Shown: one piece after another, positions 27,010-37,849 of the stretch
Layout: each line of letters begins with the position of its first letter
Position numbering within the stretch: position 1 is the first letter of the stretch
DNA from: Hansschlegelia quercus
Lineage (GTDB): Bacteria; Pseudomonadota; Alphaproteobacteria; Rhizobiales; Methylopilaceae
DNA length: 64,000 bases
Assembly: GCF_004310425.1 (NCBI RefSeq)
Contig: NZ_SIUB01000008.1
Coordinates: 1-64,000, forward strand
Reading direction: 5' to 3'
Program-made: the position numbers and the translations under genes
The notes under the pieces: generated by a model
Databases searched by the model: none
The model's input: the letters and a program-made list of their open reading frames with translations, nothing else
Told to the model about the DNA's origin: nothing

Positions 27010-29130
27010 ATGCGGCAAGCCATCAGGTCGGATGCGCAGGCGTCCAATGGCCGCTGGTGGCGGGGCCTCGCAGCGCGGTCGACGGCGGCCGTCGGGGCTC
27101 TTCTGGCCGGGCTATCGATCATCATGATCGTCACGGTCGCCCTGTCCGTGAGATCGGCGACGATCGACACGATTGAAGCCGATCTCGTCGCCGACGTCGA
27201 GATGATCGCCGCGGATCTGCAACAGCACGATTTCTCGTCCGCGCATTTCGACACGCTCGCCCCGCGCCTCGGCGGCTACGCTTATATCGTCGGGGCCGAC
27301 GGCGCCGTGCTGGTGGGCGCCACGCCCGCGAATGCGTGGCGCTTCTCCAAGCAGTCTCTTCCGGGCTCCGCGAGCGAAAGCGCCGCCTTGGTCGCCCGTG
27401 CGGACGGCTTCGCTCACGCAGCCAAGCCGATTGTCGTTCGCGGACAGCCGGCCACGCTGCGGATGGGCCGGTCGCTCGCCACCGCCCAGGACGCGGCGCT
27501 CGCCGCTGCGGCGCGTGGCGTGCTCGCGACGCTCGCATTCCTCGCCCTCGCGCTTCCCACGGCGGCCCTGCTGACCGATCGCGCCGCAGCTCCCCTGCGG
27601 GCTCTCACGCGCGCCGTCTCCAGACCCGGCCAAAGCCAGGAGGCTCTCGATCGTGCGGGTGGGCGGCGCGACGAGATCGGGGCGCTCGCCCGCGCCCATC
27701 TCTCCATCGCGCGCAATCTTGCGGAAAGCGCGGCGCAGCTTCACAGGCTGACGTTCGACGATCCCGTCACTCTGCTCCCCAACCGCGAAAGCCTGATGAG
27801 CCGCCTCGCCAGCGCGCTCCAGGTGGGCGAAAGCATTGCGCTCGTGAAGATCGAGATCGAAGGCTTGGCCCGCGTGATGGCGGGGCTCGGCCAGCGTCAG
27901 GGCGACGAAGCGGTCCGCGCCGCTGCCGCCCGTCTCAGGAAGGCGGCCACGGAGTGGGCGCTGCAGGCGAGCCCGCCGCCGCCGCGCGGCGCCGACGCGC
28001 CGGTGTTCGTCGCGCGCATCTCCGAGGCTCAGTTCGCGATGCTTGCGCCGGGCGTCGCTTCCGAGACGGCGCAGCAGCTCGCGGCGAAGGCCATCGCGGC
28101 GTTCGCCTCACCAATGCCGCTCGGCGAACACCACATCACGCTGACGATGTGCGCGGGCGTCGCCGTCAGTCCGTCCGACGGCGACGAGGCCGGCGCCCTG
28201 CTGCGCAGCGCGGACGCCGCGCTCGAGGCGGCGCGCGCCGCCGGCCCGATGTCGGTCAGGGCCGCGGCGGCCGACCTCAATCGGATCGCCTACGGACGGC
28301 TCAGGATCGAGGAGGATCTCCGCCGCGCGCTCGAACTCGGCCAACTCGAGGTGCACTACCAGCCGCAGATCGCGCTCGCGGACGGCGAGGTCAGCGGGGT
28401 CGAGGCCCTCGTGCGCTGGCGTCACCCGACGCGCGGATTGGTGCCGCCCGGCGAATTCGTCGAGGTGGCGGAGCAATGCGGCCTGGTCGAGCCACTCGGT
28501 CGCTTCGTGCTCGCCGACGCCTGCAAGCTGTGCGCGAACTGGGCCGCGGCCGGCGTCACGCTGAGGGTCGCGATCAACGTCTCGACCATCCAGTTCCGTC
28601 ATCCGCGCTTCGCTGAAACGACACTCGATATCATCCGCGCCTCGGGCGCCGATCCCGCTTCGATCGAACTCGAGATCACCGAAAGCGCGGCGATGGGCGA
28701 TCCGGAACACGCCGCACGCGAGCTCGCGCCGCTGAAGGCGGCCGGCGTTCGCGTCGCGATCGACGACTTCGGCACCGGATATTCGAACCTCGCGACGCTG
28801 ACTCAATTGCCGTTCGACGTGCTGAAGATCGATCGCGCCTTCGTGCGGGACGCCCTCCACAGCCCGGCGGCCCATGTCGTCGTCGGAACCGTCATCGCGA
28901 TGGCCGAAAAGCTCGGCTTCGAGAGCGTCGCGGAAGGCGTCGAGACCGAGGAGCAGCTGGATCTCGTGAAGAGCTGCGGCGCGACCCATGCGCAGGGCTA
29001 CCTTTTCGCCCGCCCTCTGACTGCGGAAGCGCTCGAGGCATGGTACGCGAACCGGATGGTCGCGCGGCTGCGGCTGGTGACGCAGCGCGGGACGTCACCC
29101 ATCATTGAGCCGTCGCGCCGAACCGTCTAG
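27010..29130 (+). CDS. Membrane GGDEF/EAL protein, degenerate GGDEF with intact EAL (c-di-GMP phosphodiesterase)
   Basis: 706 aa. Two membrane helices (about 29-48 and 170-192) flank a periplasmic sensor region. A GGDEF-type domain follows (about 250-410) in which the signature is replaced by ISEAQ (337-341), so cyclase activity is not expected. The EAL domain (about 428-690) keeps EAL at 465-467, INVSTIQFRHP, the metal-binding DDFGTGYSNL, LKIDRAFV and EGVETEEQ. It therefore probably hydrolyses c-di-GMP, with the GGDEF-like part serving regulation. It is a single gene between galE and argB. Confidence 0.92.
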   Translation: MRQAIRSDAQASNGRWWRGLAARSTAAVGALLAGLSIIMIVTVALSVRSATIDTIEADLVADVEMIAADLQQHDFSSAHFDTLAPRLGGYAYIVGADGAVLVGATPANAWRFSKQSLPGSASESAALVARADGFAHAAKPIVVRGQPATLRMGRSLATAQDAALAAAARGVLATLAFLALALPTAALLTDRAAAPLRALTRAVSRPGQSQEALDRAGGRRDEIGALARAHLSIARNLAESAAQLHRLTFDDPVTLLPNRESLMSRLASALQVGESIALVKIEIEGLARVMAGLGQRQGDEAVRAAAARLRKAATEWALQASPPPPRGADAPVFVARISEAQFAMLAPGVASETAQQLAAKAIAAFASPMPLGEHHITLTMCAGVAVSPSDGDEAGALLRSADAALEAARAAGPMSVRAAAADLNRIAYGRLRIEEDLRRALELGQLEVHYQPQIALADGEVSGVEALVRWRHPTRGLVPPGEFVEVAEQCGLVEPLGRFVLADACKLCANWAAAGVTLRVAINVSTIQFRHPRFAETTLDIIRASGADPASIELEITESAAMGDPEHAARELAPLKAAGVRVAIDDFGTGYSNLATLTQLPFDVLKIDRAFVRDALHSPAAHVVVGTVIAMAEKLGFESVAEGVETEEQLDLVKSCGATHAQGYLFARPLTAEALEAWYANRMVARLRLVTQRGTSPIIEPSRRTV

Positions 29131-29169
29131 AACCCGCCGGCCTGACGCCAAGCCGAAAGCCGGGACCCG

Positions 29170-30066
29170 ATGACCGGAACGTCTCCGAACCCTCACGATA
29201 CCGCCCGCATTCTCGTCGAGGCGCTGCCCTACATGCAGCGCTACGACGCGGCGACCGTCGTGGTGAAGTACGGCGGCAACGCCATGGGCGACGCCGACGC
29301 CGCCCGCTGGTTCGCGCAGGACGTCGCGATCCTGAAGGAGGTCGGCATCAACCCTGTGGTGGTGCACGGCGGCGGCCCCCAGATCGGCAGGATGCTCGAC
29401 CGGCTCGGCATCAAGAACGAGTTCAAGGCCGGCCTTCGCGTGACCGACGCCGCGACGGTCGAGATCGTCGAGATGATCCTCGCCGGGTCCATTAACAAGA
29501 ACATCGTCGCCGCGATCAACGCCGAGGGCGGCAGGGCGATCGGCCTGTCCGGCAAGGACGGCGGCATGGTGTTTGCGCGCAAGGTCTCGCGCAGCCTGAT
29601 CGATCCCCAAACCGGCCGCGAGGAGGTCGCCGATCTCGGCTTCGTCGGCGAGCCCTCCCAGGTCGACCGCACCGTGCTCGATTGGGCGATCAAGTCCGAC
29701 TTCATCCCCGTCGTCGCTCCGGTCGCGGGCTCGGCGGATGGCCGCGAGACCTACAACGTCAACGCCGACACGTTCGCCGGCGCGATCGCCGGGGCCGTCG
29801 AGGCCAAACGCCTGCTGATGCTGACCGACGTGCCGGGCGTGCTCGACCGCGACAAGAAACTGATCCACCAGCTCACGATCGAGGAGGCCCGCCGGCTAAT
29901 CGCCGACGGCACCGTCTCCGGCGGCATGATCCCAAAGGTCGAGACCTGCATCTACGCGGTCGAGCGGGGCGTTGAAGGCGTCGTCATCCTCGACGGCAAG
30001 ACTCCCCACGCGGTCCTGATCGAGCTGCTCACGCCGGGCGGCGCCGGCACGCTGATCACGCGCTGA
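29170..30066 (+). CDS. argB: Acetylglutamate kinase
   Basis: 298 aa. Amino acid kinase fold with [25 protein letters not shown], the feedback-type N-terminal helix ([15 protein letters not shown]) and [11 protein letters not shown]. It phosphorylates N-acetylglutamate in arginine synthesis; the extended N-terminus is typical of arginine-inhibited hexamers. argH is 24 kb away. A small membrane protein gene follows 14 nt downstream. Confidence 0.96.
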   Translation: MTGTSPNPHDTARILVEALPYMQRYDAATVVVKYGGNAMGDADAARWFAQDVAILKEVGINPVVVHGGGPQIGRMLDRLGIKNEFKAGLRVTDAATVEIVEMILAGSINKNIVAAINAEGGRAIGLSGKDGGMVFARKVSRSLIDPQTGREEVADLGFVGEPSQVDRTVLDWAIKSDFIPVVAPVAGSADGRETYNVNADTFAGAIAGAVEAKRLLMLTDVPGVLDRDKKLIHQLTIEEARRLIADGTVSGGMIPKVETCIYAVERGVEGVVILDGKTPHAVLIELLTPGGAGTLITR

Positions 30067-30080
30067 AACCGGAGACCGCC

Positions 30081-30413
30081 ATGGCCGTCGTCCCGTTCAA
30101 GCGTCCGGAAGATTCCCGCCGGCCCAAGGCCGCAAGCGTAGCCCAGCGCAGCTTCGGCGAGTTCGCCGCGGCGATGCTCGTCATCGGCGTCGTCTGCTTC
30201 CTGATGCCGATGCTATGGGCCGGCGTCCCGCAGATGATGCTGGCGGTCGTCCATCTGCTCGTCGCCGTCGTCTACTTTACGCAGGGACCGCGGATCGCAG
30301 CCGGCGCCTGGATTGCGCTGACGCTGGTCTGCCTCGCGCTCACCGGCGCGCCCTCGCCAGTCACCTACGCAATCTCGCGCGCCGCAATCGCGCTCGACGC
30401 CGGGCTCCGATGA
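30081..30413 (+). CDS. Hypothetical small membrane protein
   Basis: 110 aa with about three hydrophobic segments (30-50, 55-70, 73-92) after a basic N-terminus (FKRPEDSRRPKAASVAQRS). GGAG precedes the ATG at good spacing, and it follows argB by 14 nt, so co-transcription is likely. No family recognised. Confidence 0.65.
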   Translation: MAVVPFKRPEDSRRPKAASVAQRSFGEFAAAMLVIGVVCFLMPMLWAGVPQMMLAVVHLLVAVVYFTQGPRIAAGAWIALTLVCLALTGAPSPVTYAISRAAIALDAGLR

Positions 30414-30495
30414 CCGCGGCTTCGGCTTAAGGCCTGCGCTCTTGACCGAGATCGCGACGCCGCTAGCCTCCCGCACCCAACGCGCCGGAGGCTGC

Positions 30496-31263
30496 ATGCC
30501 CGCCGAAATCGTCCTCGTCCCCTGCCTGTCCGACAATTACGCGGTGATCCTGAAGGATGTCGCGAGCGACACGATCGTCCTCGTCGACGCGCCGGAGGAC
30601 GGCCCGATCGTCGAAGCGCTCGATGCGCGGGGCTGGGGCCTCACCGACATCCTCGTCACCCACAAACACAACGACCACGTCGCGGGCCTTCCAGCGCTGA
30701 AACAGCGTTATGGCGCTCGGATCTTCGGCCCGAAGGCCGAGGCCTCCTCCATTCCCGGCATCGACGTCGAGCTCGTCGAGGGCGATGTCGCGGCGATCGG
30801 GCCATGGGCCTTCGAGACCATCGCCACGCCCGGCCACACCAAGGGCCACGTCGTGTTCTTCGAACCCCGCGAGAAATGGCTGTTCTCCGGCGACACCCTG
30901 TTCGTCATGGGCTGCGGACGGCTGTTCGAGGATACGCCGGCGGCCATGTGGGACTCGCTCTCGAAGCTCGCGCGCCTGCCGAACGAAACCACGGTCTGGT
31001 GCGGGCACGAATACACCGCGTCGAACGCGAAGTTCTGCGCCGGGGTACTGCCAGACGACGCGGCGATCACCGAGCGGCTGCGCAAGGTCGAGGCGGCCCG
31101 CGCGGCGGGCCAACCGACCGTGCCGACCACGATCGGCGCCGAGAAGGTGACGAACATCTTCCTGCGCGCGGCCGAGGAGAAGGTCGCCGCCGCGGTCGGC
31201 CTGTCGGCTGAAGATCCCGCCGCCGTCTTCGCTGAACTCCGCGAGCGGAAGAACCGCGGTTGA
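30496..31263 (+). CDS. gloB: Hydroxyacylglutathione hydrolase (glyoxalase II)
   Basis: 255 aa, canonical length. Metallo-beta-lactamase fold with the dinuclear metal motif THKHNDH, the HTKGH and GDTLF ligands, and GHEYTASNAKF. It hydrolyses S-lactoylglutathione to lactate and glutathione in methylglyoxal detoxification. ATG 30496 (MPAEIVLVPCLSDNYAV) matches the family start; ATG-like starts further upstream add unrelated residues. Its stop overlaps the TTG start of the cupin gene. Confidence 0.94.
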   Translation: MPAEIVLVPCLSDNYAVILKDVASDTIVLVDAPEDGPIVEALDARGWGLTDILVTHKHNDHVAGLPALKQRYGARIFGPKAEASSIPGIDVELVEGDVAAIGPWAFETIATPGHTKGHVVFFEPREKWLFSGDTLFVMGCGRLFEDTPAAMWDSLSKLARLPNETTVWCGHEYTASNAKFCAGVLPDDAAITERLRKVEAARAAGQPTVPTTIGAEKVTNIFLRAAEEKVAAAVGLSAEDPAAVFAELRERKNRG

Positions 31264-31718
31264 GCTCGCTCGATGATCTTTCCGCGCAGGACGTCATCGC
31301 CCGGCTGAACCTCGAGCCGCATCCGGAGGGCGGCCACTTCCGCGAGACCTATCGCGACGAGGCGACGGATTCCGGCGGCCGGTCTCGCTCGACCGCGATC
31401 TACTTCCTGCTCGCCGCCGGCGAGGTCTCGCACTGGCACAGGGTTGACGCGGTCGAGGTCTGGCACTGGTACGCCGGCGGCCCCCTCGCGCTGACGCTCT
31501 CGGCCGACGGCCACGACGCGGAAGCTCATCGGCTCGGGCCGAACCTCATGTCCGGCGAAGCCCCTCAGATCGTCGTGCCTGCCGGCTGCTGGCAGGCGGC
31601 GGAAAGCCTCGGTCGCTGGACGCTGGTTGGATGCACCGTCGCGCCGGGCTTCGACTTCGCAGGCTTCGAACTCGCCCCGCCGGACTGGCGCCCGACGCCG
31701 CGGCCCTCAGGCCTCTAG
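31260..31718 (+). CDS. Cupin-domain protein (DUF985 family)
   Basis: 152 aa. Beta-barrel cupin with LNLEPHPEGGHFRETYRD, HWHRVDAVEVWHWYAG and QIVVPAGCWQAA, all characteristic of the DUF985/cupin_5 family; the catalytic role is unknown. The TTG start overlaps the gloB stop, implying translational coupling. It is convergent with the EamA transporter gene, which it overlaps by 12 nt. Confidence 0.85.
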   Translation: MSSLDDLSAQDVIARLNLEPHPEGGHFRETYRDEATDSGGRSRSTAIYFLLAAGEVSHWHRVDAVEVWHWYAGGPLALTLSADGHDAEAHRLGPNLMSGEAPQIVVPAGCWQAAESLGRWTLVGCTVAPGFDFAGFELAPPDWRPTPRPSGL

Positions 31719-32594
31719 CCTCTCCACTTTGCGCCGCGAGCCCGCCGCGGCGACGCCGGCGCCGAGGATGATCAGCCCGCAACCTGCGATCAGCGCGGCG
31801 CTTGCGGGCGCGACGCCCGCCACGATCAGCAGCAGGACCGAGAGCATCGGGCACGCGTAGGAGGCGACGCCGAGCAGCGCGACATCGCCGCGCTTCATCG
31901 CCCAGTCCCAGGCGAAGAACGCCACGCCGACGGGCCCGAGGCCCAAGGCACCGACCGCCGCCCACTGGCGCGCGCCCTCCGGCCAGACCGCCGGCTCGCA
32001 GGCGAGATGACAGAGAGCGGCGAGCGCCGCCGTCGCGAGGCAGAAGCCGGCGACCGCCTCAGTCGGCGTCGAGCGGAACAGCCGAGACGTCACCGAATAG
32101 ACGGCCCAGACGAAGGCGCTCGCGAAGGCCGCAGCATAGCCCGGCCAGTGCGCCGCCTCGAACCCAAGGCCGCCTGTGCGCCCAACAATCAGGAGCGCAG
32201 TCCCGCCGAGCCCGCAGACCGCGCCGAGGACATGCCGCGTGGATAGGCCCGCGCCCGGCGCCACAGCTGAGAACAGCACGATGAGGAGAGGCCACAGATA
32301 GCAGATCGAGCCGGCTTCCGCCGGCGGCGCGAGCTTGAGCGCTGTGAAGTAGAGCAGGTGATAGCCAAACAGGCCGCCGACGCCATGGACCCACACGAGC
32401 GTCGGCTGGCGGAGGACGCGCAAGCCGCTGGGACGGAACGCGGCGACGACGAGCCCGACCGATCCGCCGATCCCGAAGGTCAGGGCCGTCAGCAGGAATG
32501 GCGGCGTTGCGCCGGTTTCGGCTGTGAGCAGCGCAAGCGCCGCCCAAAGCAGGATCGCCAGAAGTCCGATAGAGGTGGCGCGGGATGACGGCAC
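31707..32594 (-). CDS. EamA/DMT-family transporter
   Basis: 295 aa with about ten helices arranged as two EamA repeats, including FGYHLLYFTALKLAPPAEAG and WDWAMKRGDVALLGVASYACP, typical of drug/metabolite exporters. The substrate is unknown. Its end overlaps that of the cupin gene, and phaB ends just upstream on the same strand. Confidence 0.88.
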   Translation of the reverse strand: MPSSRATSIGLLAILLWAALALLTAETGATPPFLLTALTFGIGGSVGLVVAAFRPSGLRVLRQPTLVWVHGVGGLFGYHLLYFTALKLAPPAEAGSICYLWPLLIVLFSAVAPGAGLSTRHVLGAVCGLGGTALLIVGRTGGLGFEAAHWPGYAAAFASAFVWAVYSVTSRLFRSTPTEAVAGFCLATAALAALCHLACEPAVWPEGARQWAAVGALGLGPVGVAFFAWDWAMKRGDVALLGVASYACPMLSVLLLIVAGVAPASAALIAGCGLIILGAGVAAAGSRRKVERLEA

Positions 32595-32637
32595 GGCCGG
32601 TGATTAGACCGCACCGCGCCCGCCGTCATCCCTACGG

Positions 32638-33360
32638 TCAGGTGATGTACTGGCCGCCATTGATGGTCAGCGTCGAGCCGGTGACGAAACCGGCCTTCTC
32701 GCCGGCGAGATAGACCACGGCTTCCGCGATCTCCTCGGATTCGCCGAGGCGCCCCACCGGGATCGTCGCGATGATGCTCTCGCGCACCTTCTCCGGCACC
32801 GCCATCACCATCTCGGTCGCGATGTAGCCAGGCGCGATCGCGTTGACGGTCACGCCCTTCTTGGCGTTTTCCTGCGCCAGAGCCTTGGTGAAGCCGATGA
32901 CGCCGGCCTTGGCGGCGGAATAGTTCGCCTGGCCCATCTGGCCCTTCTGGCCGTTGATCGAGGTGATGTTGATGATGCGGCCGAAGCCGCGCTCGCGCAT
33001 GCCGTCGATCACCGGGCGGGTCATCGTGAACATCGAGTCGAGATTGGTGCTCATCACCTCCCGCCACTGCTCGAACGTCGCCTTGTGGAACATGGCGTCG
33101 CGCGTGATGCCGGCATTGTTGACGAGCACGTCGACCGGCCCGAGCTCCGCCTCGACCTTGGCGATCCCGTCCGCGCAGGCCTGGGGGTCGGAAACGTCCC
33201 ACTTGAACACCGCGATGCCGTGCTCGGCCTTGAAGGCGTTCGCCTTCTCTTCGTTGCCGGCATAGGTCGCGGCCACGTTGTAGCCGGCGTTTTTGAGGGC
33301 GATCGAGATCGCTTCTCCGATGCCGCGGGTTCCGCCGGTCACGAGCGCGGTGCGCGCCAT
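32638..33360 (-). CDS. phaB: Acetoacetyl-CoA reductase
   Basis: 240 aa. Short-chain dehydrogenase with TGGTRGIGEAIS, NNAGITRD, catalytic serine region ITSINGQKGQMGQANYSAAKAG split around Y-x3-K, and the ending GSTLTINGGQYI of the PhaB family. It reduces acetoacetyl-CoA to (R)-3-hydroxybutyryl-CoA with NADPH for PHB synthesis. GGGAGGATGAC before ATG 33360 is a strong ribosome binding site and excludes the longer start at 33411. It is second in the phaA-phaB operon. Confidence 0.96.
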   Translation of the reverse strand: MARTALVTGGTRGIGEAISIALKNAGYNVAATYAGNEEKANAFKAEHGIAVFKWDVSDPQACADGIAKVEAELGPVDVLVNNAGITRDAMFHKATFEQWREVMSTNLDSMFTMTRPVIDGMRERGFGRIINITSINGQKGQMGQANYSAAKAGVIGFTKALAQENAKKGVTVNAIAPGYIATEMVMAVPEKVRESIIATIPVGRLGESEEIAEAVVYLAGEKAGFVTGSTLTINGGQYIT

Positions 33361-33399
33361 GTCATCCTCCCGTTGATCTGGGCGCAACAGCCCGTCGAC

Positions 33400-33418
33400 G
33401 CCGGGGCTCATCCCCGGC
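33400..33418. other. Hairpin between phaA and phaB
   Basis: GCCGGGG (33400-33406) and CCCCGGC (33412-33418) around a 5-nt loop, without a T-run. It may stabilise or partition the phaA-phaB transcript. Confidence 0.4.
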
Positions 33419-33455
33419 CTCGCCTTTCAATTTCAGTTTTCGAGACGCGAGCGCG

Positions 33456-34637
<1,182 letters not shown>

Positions 34638-34787
34638 GAGAGCTCTCCTTAAGCCGAGCGGTCTTCGCAACCGCGAGACCACACCCGGTTAATGAGCGGC
34701 GCGCCCGCGAAGCGTCAACACGACCTTCGACGGCGCCTCCGAAAGGCGAGCGGCTCCGGACACCTCGGCCCGCGCGCGAATCCCGCT

Positions 34788-35333
34788 TTAAGAGCCCTGA
34801 CGCTTGTCGAATCCGCAGCGGAAGGAGCTCGCGGCGTCGGCGGCCTCACGCGCCGTCGCCGCAGCGCCCGGCTCCTTGATCACGGCCATGAGACAGGACG
34901 TCCCGGACGGCTCTAGCCTGTAGACGACGAGGCGGTTCTCACGGCGCGAGGCAGCCGATTTGCCGACCCGATACTTCACGATCGCGGCGCGTGGCCGGCC
35001 AGTCGTCTTGTCGAGCCGCCACTCGACCGTGTCGGCAGGCGCGTACGACGCCCCGAGATCGATCTTCTCAGTGATGGGCCTGCGGCCGAACCAGAGCCCT
35101 TCGGACACATCGTCCTTGACCCAGTAAATCTCGATGTTTCCGACCCCCAGGCAGGCGCGGCGCGCGACGCCTGCGCCATTGTCGCCGCGGGTTGGGCAGC
35201 GATCGTAGTTGTGGCGTGTGTAGATGCTCTCCTTGACCTTCAACGGCTCCTGCGCTGCGGCAGGCGCCGCGACCGGGATCATGGACGCAGCGCCGAACAG
35301 CGCCGCTGCGATCATCACTCTACTAACAGCCAT
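34788..35333 (-). CDS. Secreted hypothetical protein with conserved-looking cysteines
   Basis: 181 aa. A clear signal peptide (SRVMIAAALFGAASMIPVAAPAAAQ) suggests a periplasmic or secreted protein. The mature part has four cysteines (two near residues 46 and 60, two near the C-terminus), which could form disulfides. No domain recognised. It lies between phaA and phaR without an obvious link to PHB. Confidence 0.7.
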   Translation of the reverse strand: MAVSRVMIAAALFGAASMIPVAAPAAAQEPLKVKESIYTRHNYDRCPTRGDNGAGVARRACLGVGNIEIYWVKDDVSEGLWFGRRPITEKIDLGASYAPADTVEWRLDKTTGRPRAAIVKYRVGKSAASRRENRLVVYRLEPSGTSCLMAVIKEPGAAATAREAADAASSFRCGFDKRQGS

Positions 35334-35512
35334 GAGCCCGGAATTCCTCGCGAATAGTTTTCAACATTAGGACGAAGGTCTTAGATCGCGCTGCACAAAA
35401 ATATGGTCGACGCCTTGCTTTCGACTTATCGTTCAAACCTCGGTCCGCGCCCGCCTTTGTTCAGCGCGCGGAGATCCGAACACGGATCGCGCCGGGCGGA
35501 GAACGCTGCGTC

Positions 35513-36103
35513 ATGCCGACCAAGTCCGATACGATCACGATCAAGAAATACGCGAACCGAAGGCTCTACAACACGGGGACGAGCACCTACGTCACGCTCG
35601 AGGACCTCGCCACCATGGTCAAGAAGGGCGACGACTTCCATGTCGTCGACGCCAAGACCAATGACGACATCACCCATCAGGTCCTGACCCAGATTATCTT
35701 CGAGCAGGAGAACAAGGGGCAGAACCTGCTGCCGATCAATTTCCTGCGCCAGCTCATCAGATTCTACGGTGACTCGATCCAGAGCTTCGTGCCGAAATAT
35801 CTCGAGCTCTCAATGGGCGCCTTGGCCCGGGAGCAGGACAAGGTCCGTGGGCCGATGAAGGCGTTCGGCGCCCCGGCGCCGTTCCAGAACGCGGTCGAGG
35901 AGCAGATGCGCAACAACGTGGCCATGATGGAGCGCGCGTTCCGCATGTTCACGATGTTCCCTGGCGCGGACGGCGAGAAGACCGAAGAGCCGGCGGCGCA
36001 GCAGCCTGCCGCTACGCCGGCCAAGACCGACGACCTCGACGACCTCCGCCGCGAGATGGCGGAGATGCGCGCGCGTCTCGACAAGGTGACGTCGAAGGGC
36101 TGA
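35513..36103 (+). CDS. phaR: PHB synthesis repressor / granule regulator PhaR
   Basis: 196 aa. The N-terminal DNA-binding module TITIKKYANRRLYNTGTSTY and the following PHB accumulation domain (DLATMVKKGDDFHVVDA, DITHQVLTQII) are diagnostic. The C-terminus is a Gln/Ala-rich linker and a coiled coil (DDLRREMAEMRARLDKV). PhaR binds nascent PHB and its own and phasin promoters, releasing DNA when polymer is present. It is divergent from the phaA-phaB side. Confidence 0.95.
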   Translation: MPTKSDTITIKKYANRRLYNTGTSTYVTLEDLATMVKKGDDFHVVDAKTNDDITHQVLTQIIFEQENKGQNLLPINFLRQLIRFYGDSIQSFVPKYLELSMGALAREQDKVRGPMKAFGAPAPFQNAVEEQMRNNVAMMERAFRMFTMFPGADGEKTEEPAAQQPAATPAKTDDLDDLRREMAEMRARLDKVTSKG

Positions 36104-36131
36104 CCGGGGGTACGGCGCCAGCGCTCGTAGC

Positions 36132-37049
36132 CTATCGATCCCGCAACACGACGAACCGGGCGGCCTCTCTCAGCGCATCAGCCTCCGAGCCGAACGCGGC
36201 GAGCGCCGCATCGGCCTCGTCGACGAGCGATGCGAGCCGCGCCCGAGCGGCGTCGATGCCCATCAGGCCGACCAGCGTCGCCTTGCCGGCCGCCGCGTCT
36301 TTGCCCGTCGCCTTGCCGACCGACGCCGCATCCCCCGCAACGTCGAGCAGATCGTCGGCGAGCTGGAAGGCGAAGCCGAGAGACTCCCCGAACCGCAGCA
36401 GGGCTTCTTGCGCCGTCGCCGACGCGCCGCCGAGGACGCCGCCCATTGCGACCGACGCCGCGATCAGCGCGCCGGTCTTCATCGACTGGATCAGCCGAAC
36501 GCCCGCCTCATCCGCGCCGCCGCCTGGGCCGAAGCGCCCTTCCGCCGCGAGATCGAGCATCTGCCCGCCGACCATGCCGCCGAGCCCTGAGGCGCGAGCG
36601 AGGATTGCGACCAGCGCAATGCGGACCGCGGGATCGGGATGCGTCCGCTCCTGCGCCAGCAGGTCGAAGGCGAGGGCCTGCAGCGCGTCGCCGGCAAGGA
36701 TCGCGGTCGCCTCGTCGAAGGCGCGGTGCGTTGTCGGCCGGCCGCGGCGCAGATCGTCATCGTCCATTGCCGGCAGATCGTCGTGGATCAGGCTGTAGCC
36801 GTGGATGCACTCGACCGCGAGACCAGCCATCAGCGGTTCCTCGCCGGTGACGTCAAACAGCCGCGCCGAGGCCGCGACCAGCGCCGGCCGCAGCCGCTTG
36901 CCGCCGCCCAGCATCGCGTGGCGCATCGCGGCGACGAGCCGCTCGGGCCGGGCGATCTCGCCGGGCCGGGGCTTGGGCGACAGAACGCTGTCAAGCGCGA
37001 CCTCGACGGCTTCCGCGGTTTCGCTGAGCAGCGCCTCGAAGCCGCTCAT
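36132..37049 (-). CDS. ispA: Polyprenyl synthetase (farnesyl/geranyl diphosphate synthase)
   Basis: 305 aa. Aspartate-rich motifs DDLPAMDDDD (first) and DDLLD (second) with GGKRLRPAL and HDDLP; the IspA-type spacing suggests a C10-C15 product. It condenses IPP with DMAPP/GPP. ATG 37049 overlaps the TGA of xth (ATGA), so the two are translationally coupled. The frame stays open upstream as antisense shadow of xth. No dxs or xseB follows within the window. Confidence 0.92.
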   Translation of the reverse strand: MSGFEALLSETAEAVEVALDSVLSPKPRPGEIARPERLVAAMRHAMLGGGKRLRPALVAASARLFDVTGEEPLMAGLAVECIHGYSLIHDDLPAMDDDDLRRGRPTTHRAFDEATAILAGDALQALAFDLLAQERTHPDPAVRIALVAILARASGLGGMVGGQMLDLAAEGRFGPGGGADEAGVRLIQSMKTGALIAASVAMGGVLGGASATAQEALLRFGESLGFAFQLADDLLDVAGDAASVGKATGKDAAAGKATLVGLMGIDAARARLASLVDEADAALAAFGSEADALREAARFVVLRDR

Positions 37050-37849
37050 GCGATGTCGAGGATGACGGGGACGTGGTCGGAGGGCCGCTCCCAGCCGCGC
37101 GCTTCCCGCAGCACGGAGACGCCGGTCGAGCGCGCCACGATGTCCTCGCTCGCCCAGATGTGGTCGAGCCGGCGGCCGCGGTCGTTCACTGTCCAGTCCT
37201 GGCTGCGATAGCTCCACCAGGAGAACAGCTTTTCCGGATAGGGCGAGTGGGCCCGCACCGCGTCCACCCAGCGGCCGGCGACGCGCATGGCGTCCATGCC
37301 CTCGGTCTCGACGGGGGTGTGGCTGACGACCTTGAGCAACTGCTTGTGGCTCCACACGTCGTCGGGATGCGGCGCGATGTTGAGATCGCCGACCATGATC
37401 CGACCGCCCGTCTCGGCGATGCGCGTCGACCACGACGTCAGCTCTTCGAGGAACTGGAGCTTGTGCGCGAATTTCGGGTTGATCGCCGGGTCCGGCTCGT
37501 CGCCGCCTGCGGGGACATAGAAATTGTGCAGCGTCACGCCTTCGAGCGGGCCAGCCGCGAAGGTGGTGGCGAGGTGCCTGGCGTCGTCCTTGTCGGCCCA
37601 GCGCTCCCGCGCCGTGGTGACGAAGGGCAGGCGCGAGAAGGTGGCGACGCCGTGATAGCCCTTCTGCCCGTGGATCGCGACGTGCTCGTAGCCGAGCTTG
37701 CGGACCTCCTTCAGAGGGAAGCAGTCGTCCGCGCACTTCGTCTCCTGCAGGCACAGGACGTCGGGCGCGTGCTCCGCGACGAGCTTGGCCACCAGCCCGA
37801 TGCGCAGGCGCACGGAATTGATGTTCCAGGTGGCGATGCGGACGGACAT
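37046..37849 (-). CDS. xth: Exodeoxyribonuclease III
   Basis: 267 aa. Endonuclease/exonuclease/phosphatase fold with RIATWNINSVRLR, CLQETKCAD, VGDLNIAPHPDDVW and SDHVPVILDI. It is the main AP endonuclease in base excision repair. The gene lies downstream of lolA on the same strand and overlaps ispA by 4 nt; ftsK-lolA-xth is a known alphaproteobacterial order, here interrupted between ftsK and lolA. Confidence 0.95.
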   Translation of the reverse strand: MSVRIATWNINSVRLRIGLVAKLVAEHAPDVLCLQETKCADDCFPLKEVRKLGYEHVAIHGQKGYHGVATFSRLPFVTTARERWADKDDARHLATTFAAGPLEGVTLHNFYVPAGGDEPDPAINPKFAHKLQFLEELTSWSTRIAETGGRIMVGDLNIAPHPDDVWSHKQLLKVVSHTPVETEGMDAMRVAGRWVDAVRAHSPYPEKLFSWWSYRSQDWTVNDRGRRLDHIWASEDIVARSTGVSVLREARGWERPSDHVPVILDIA

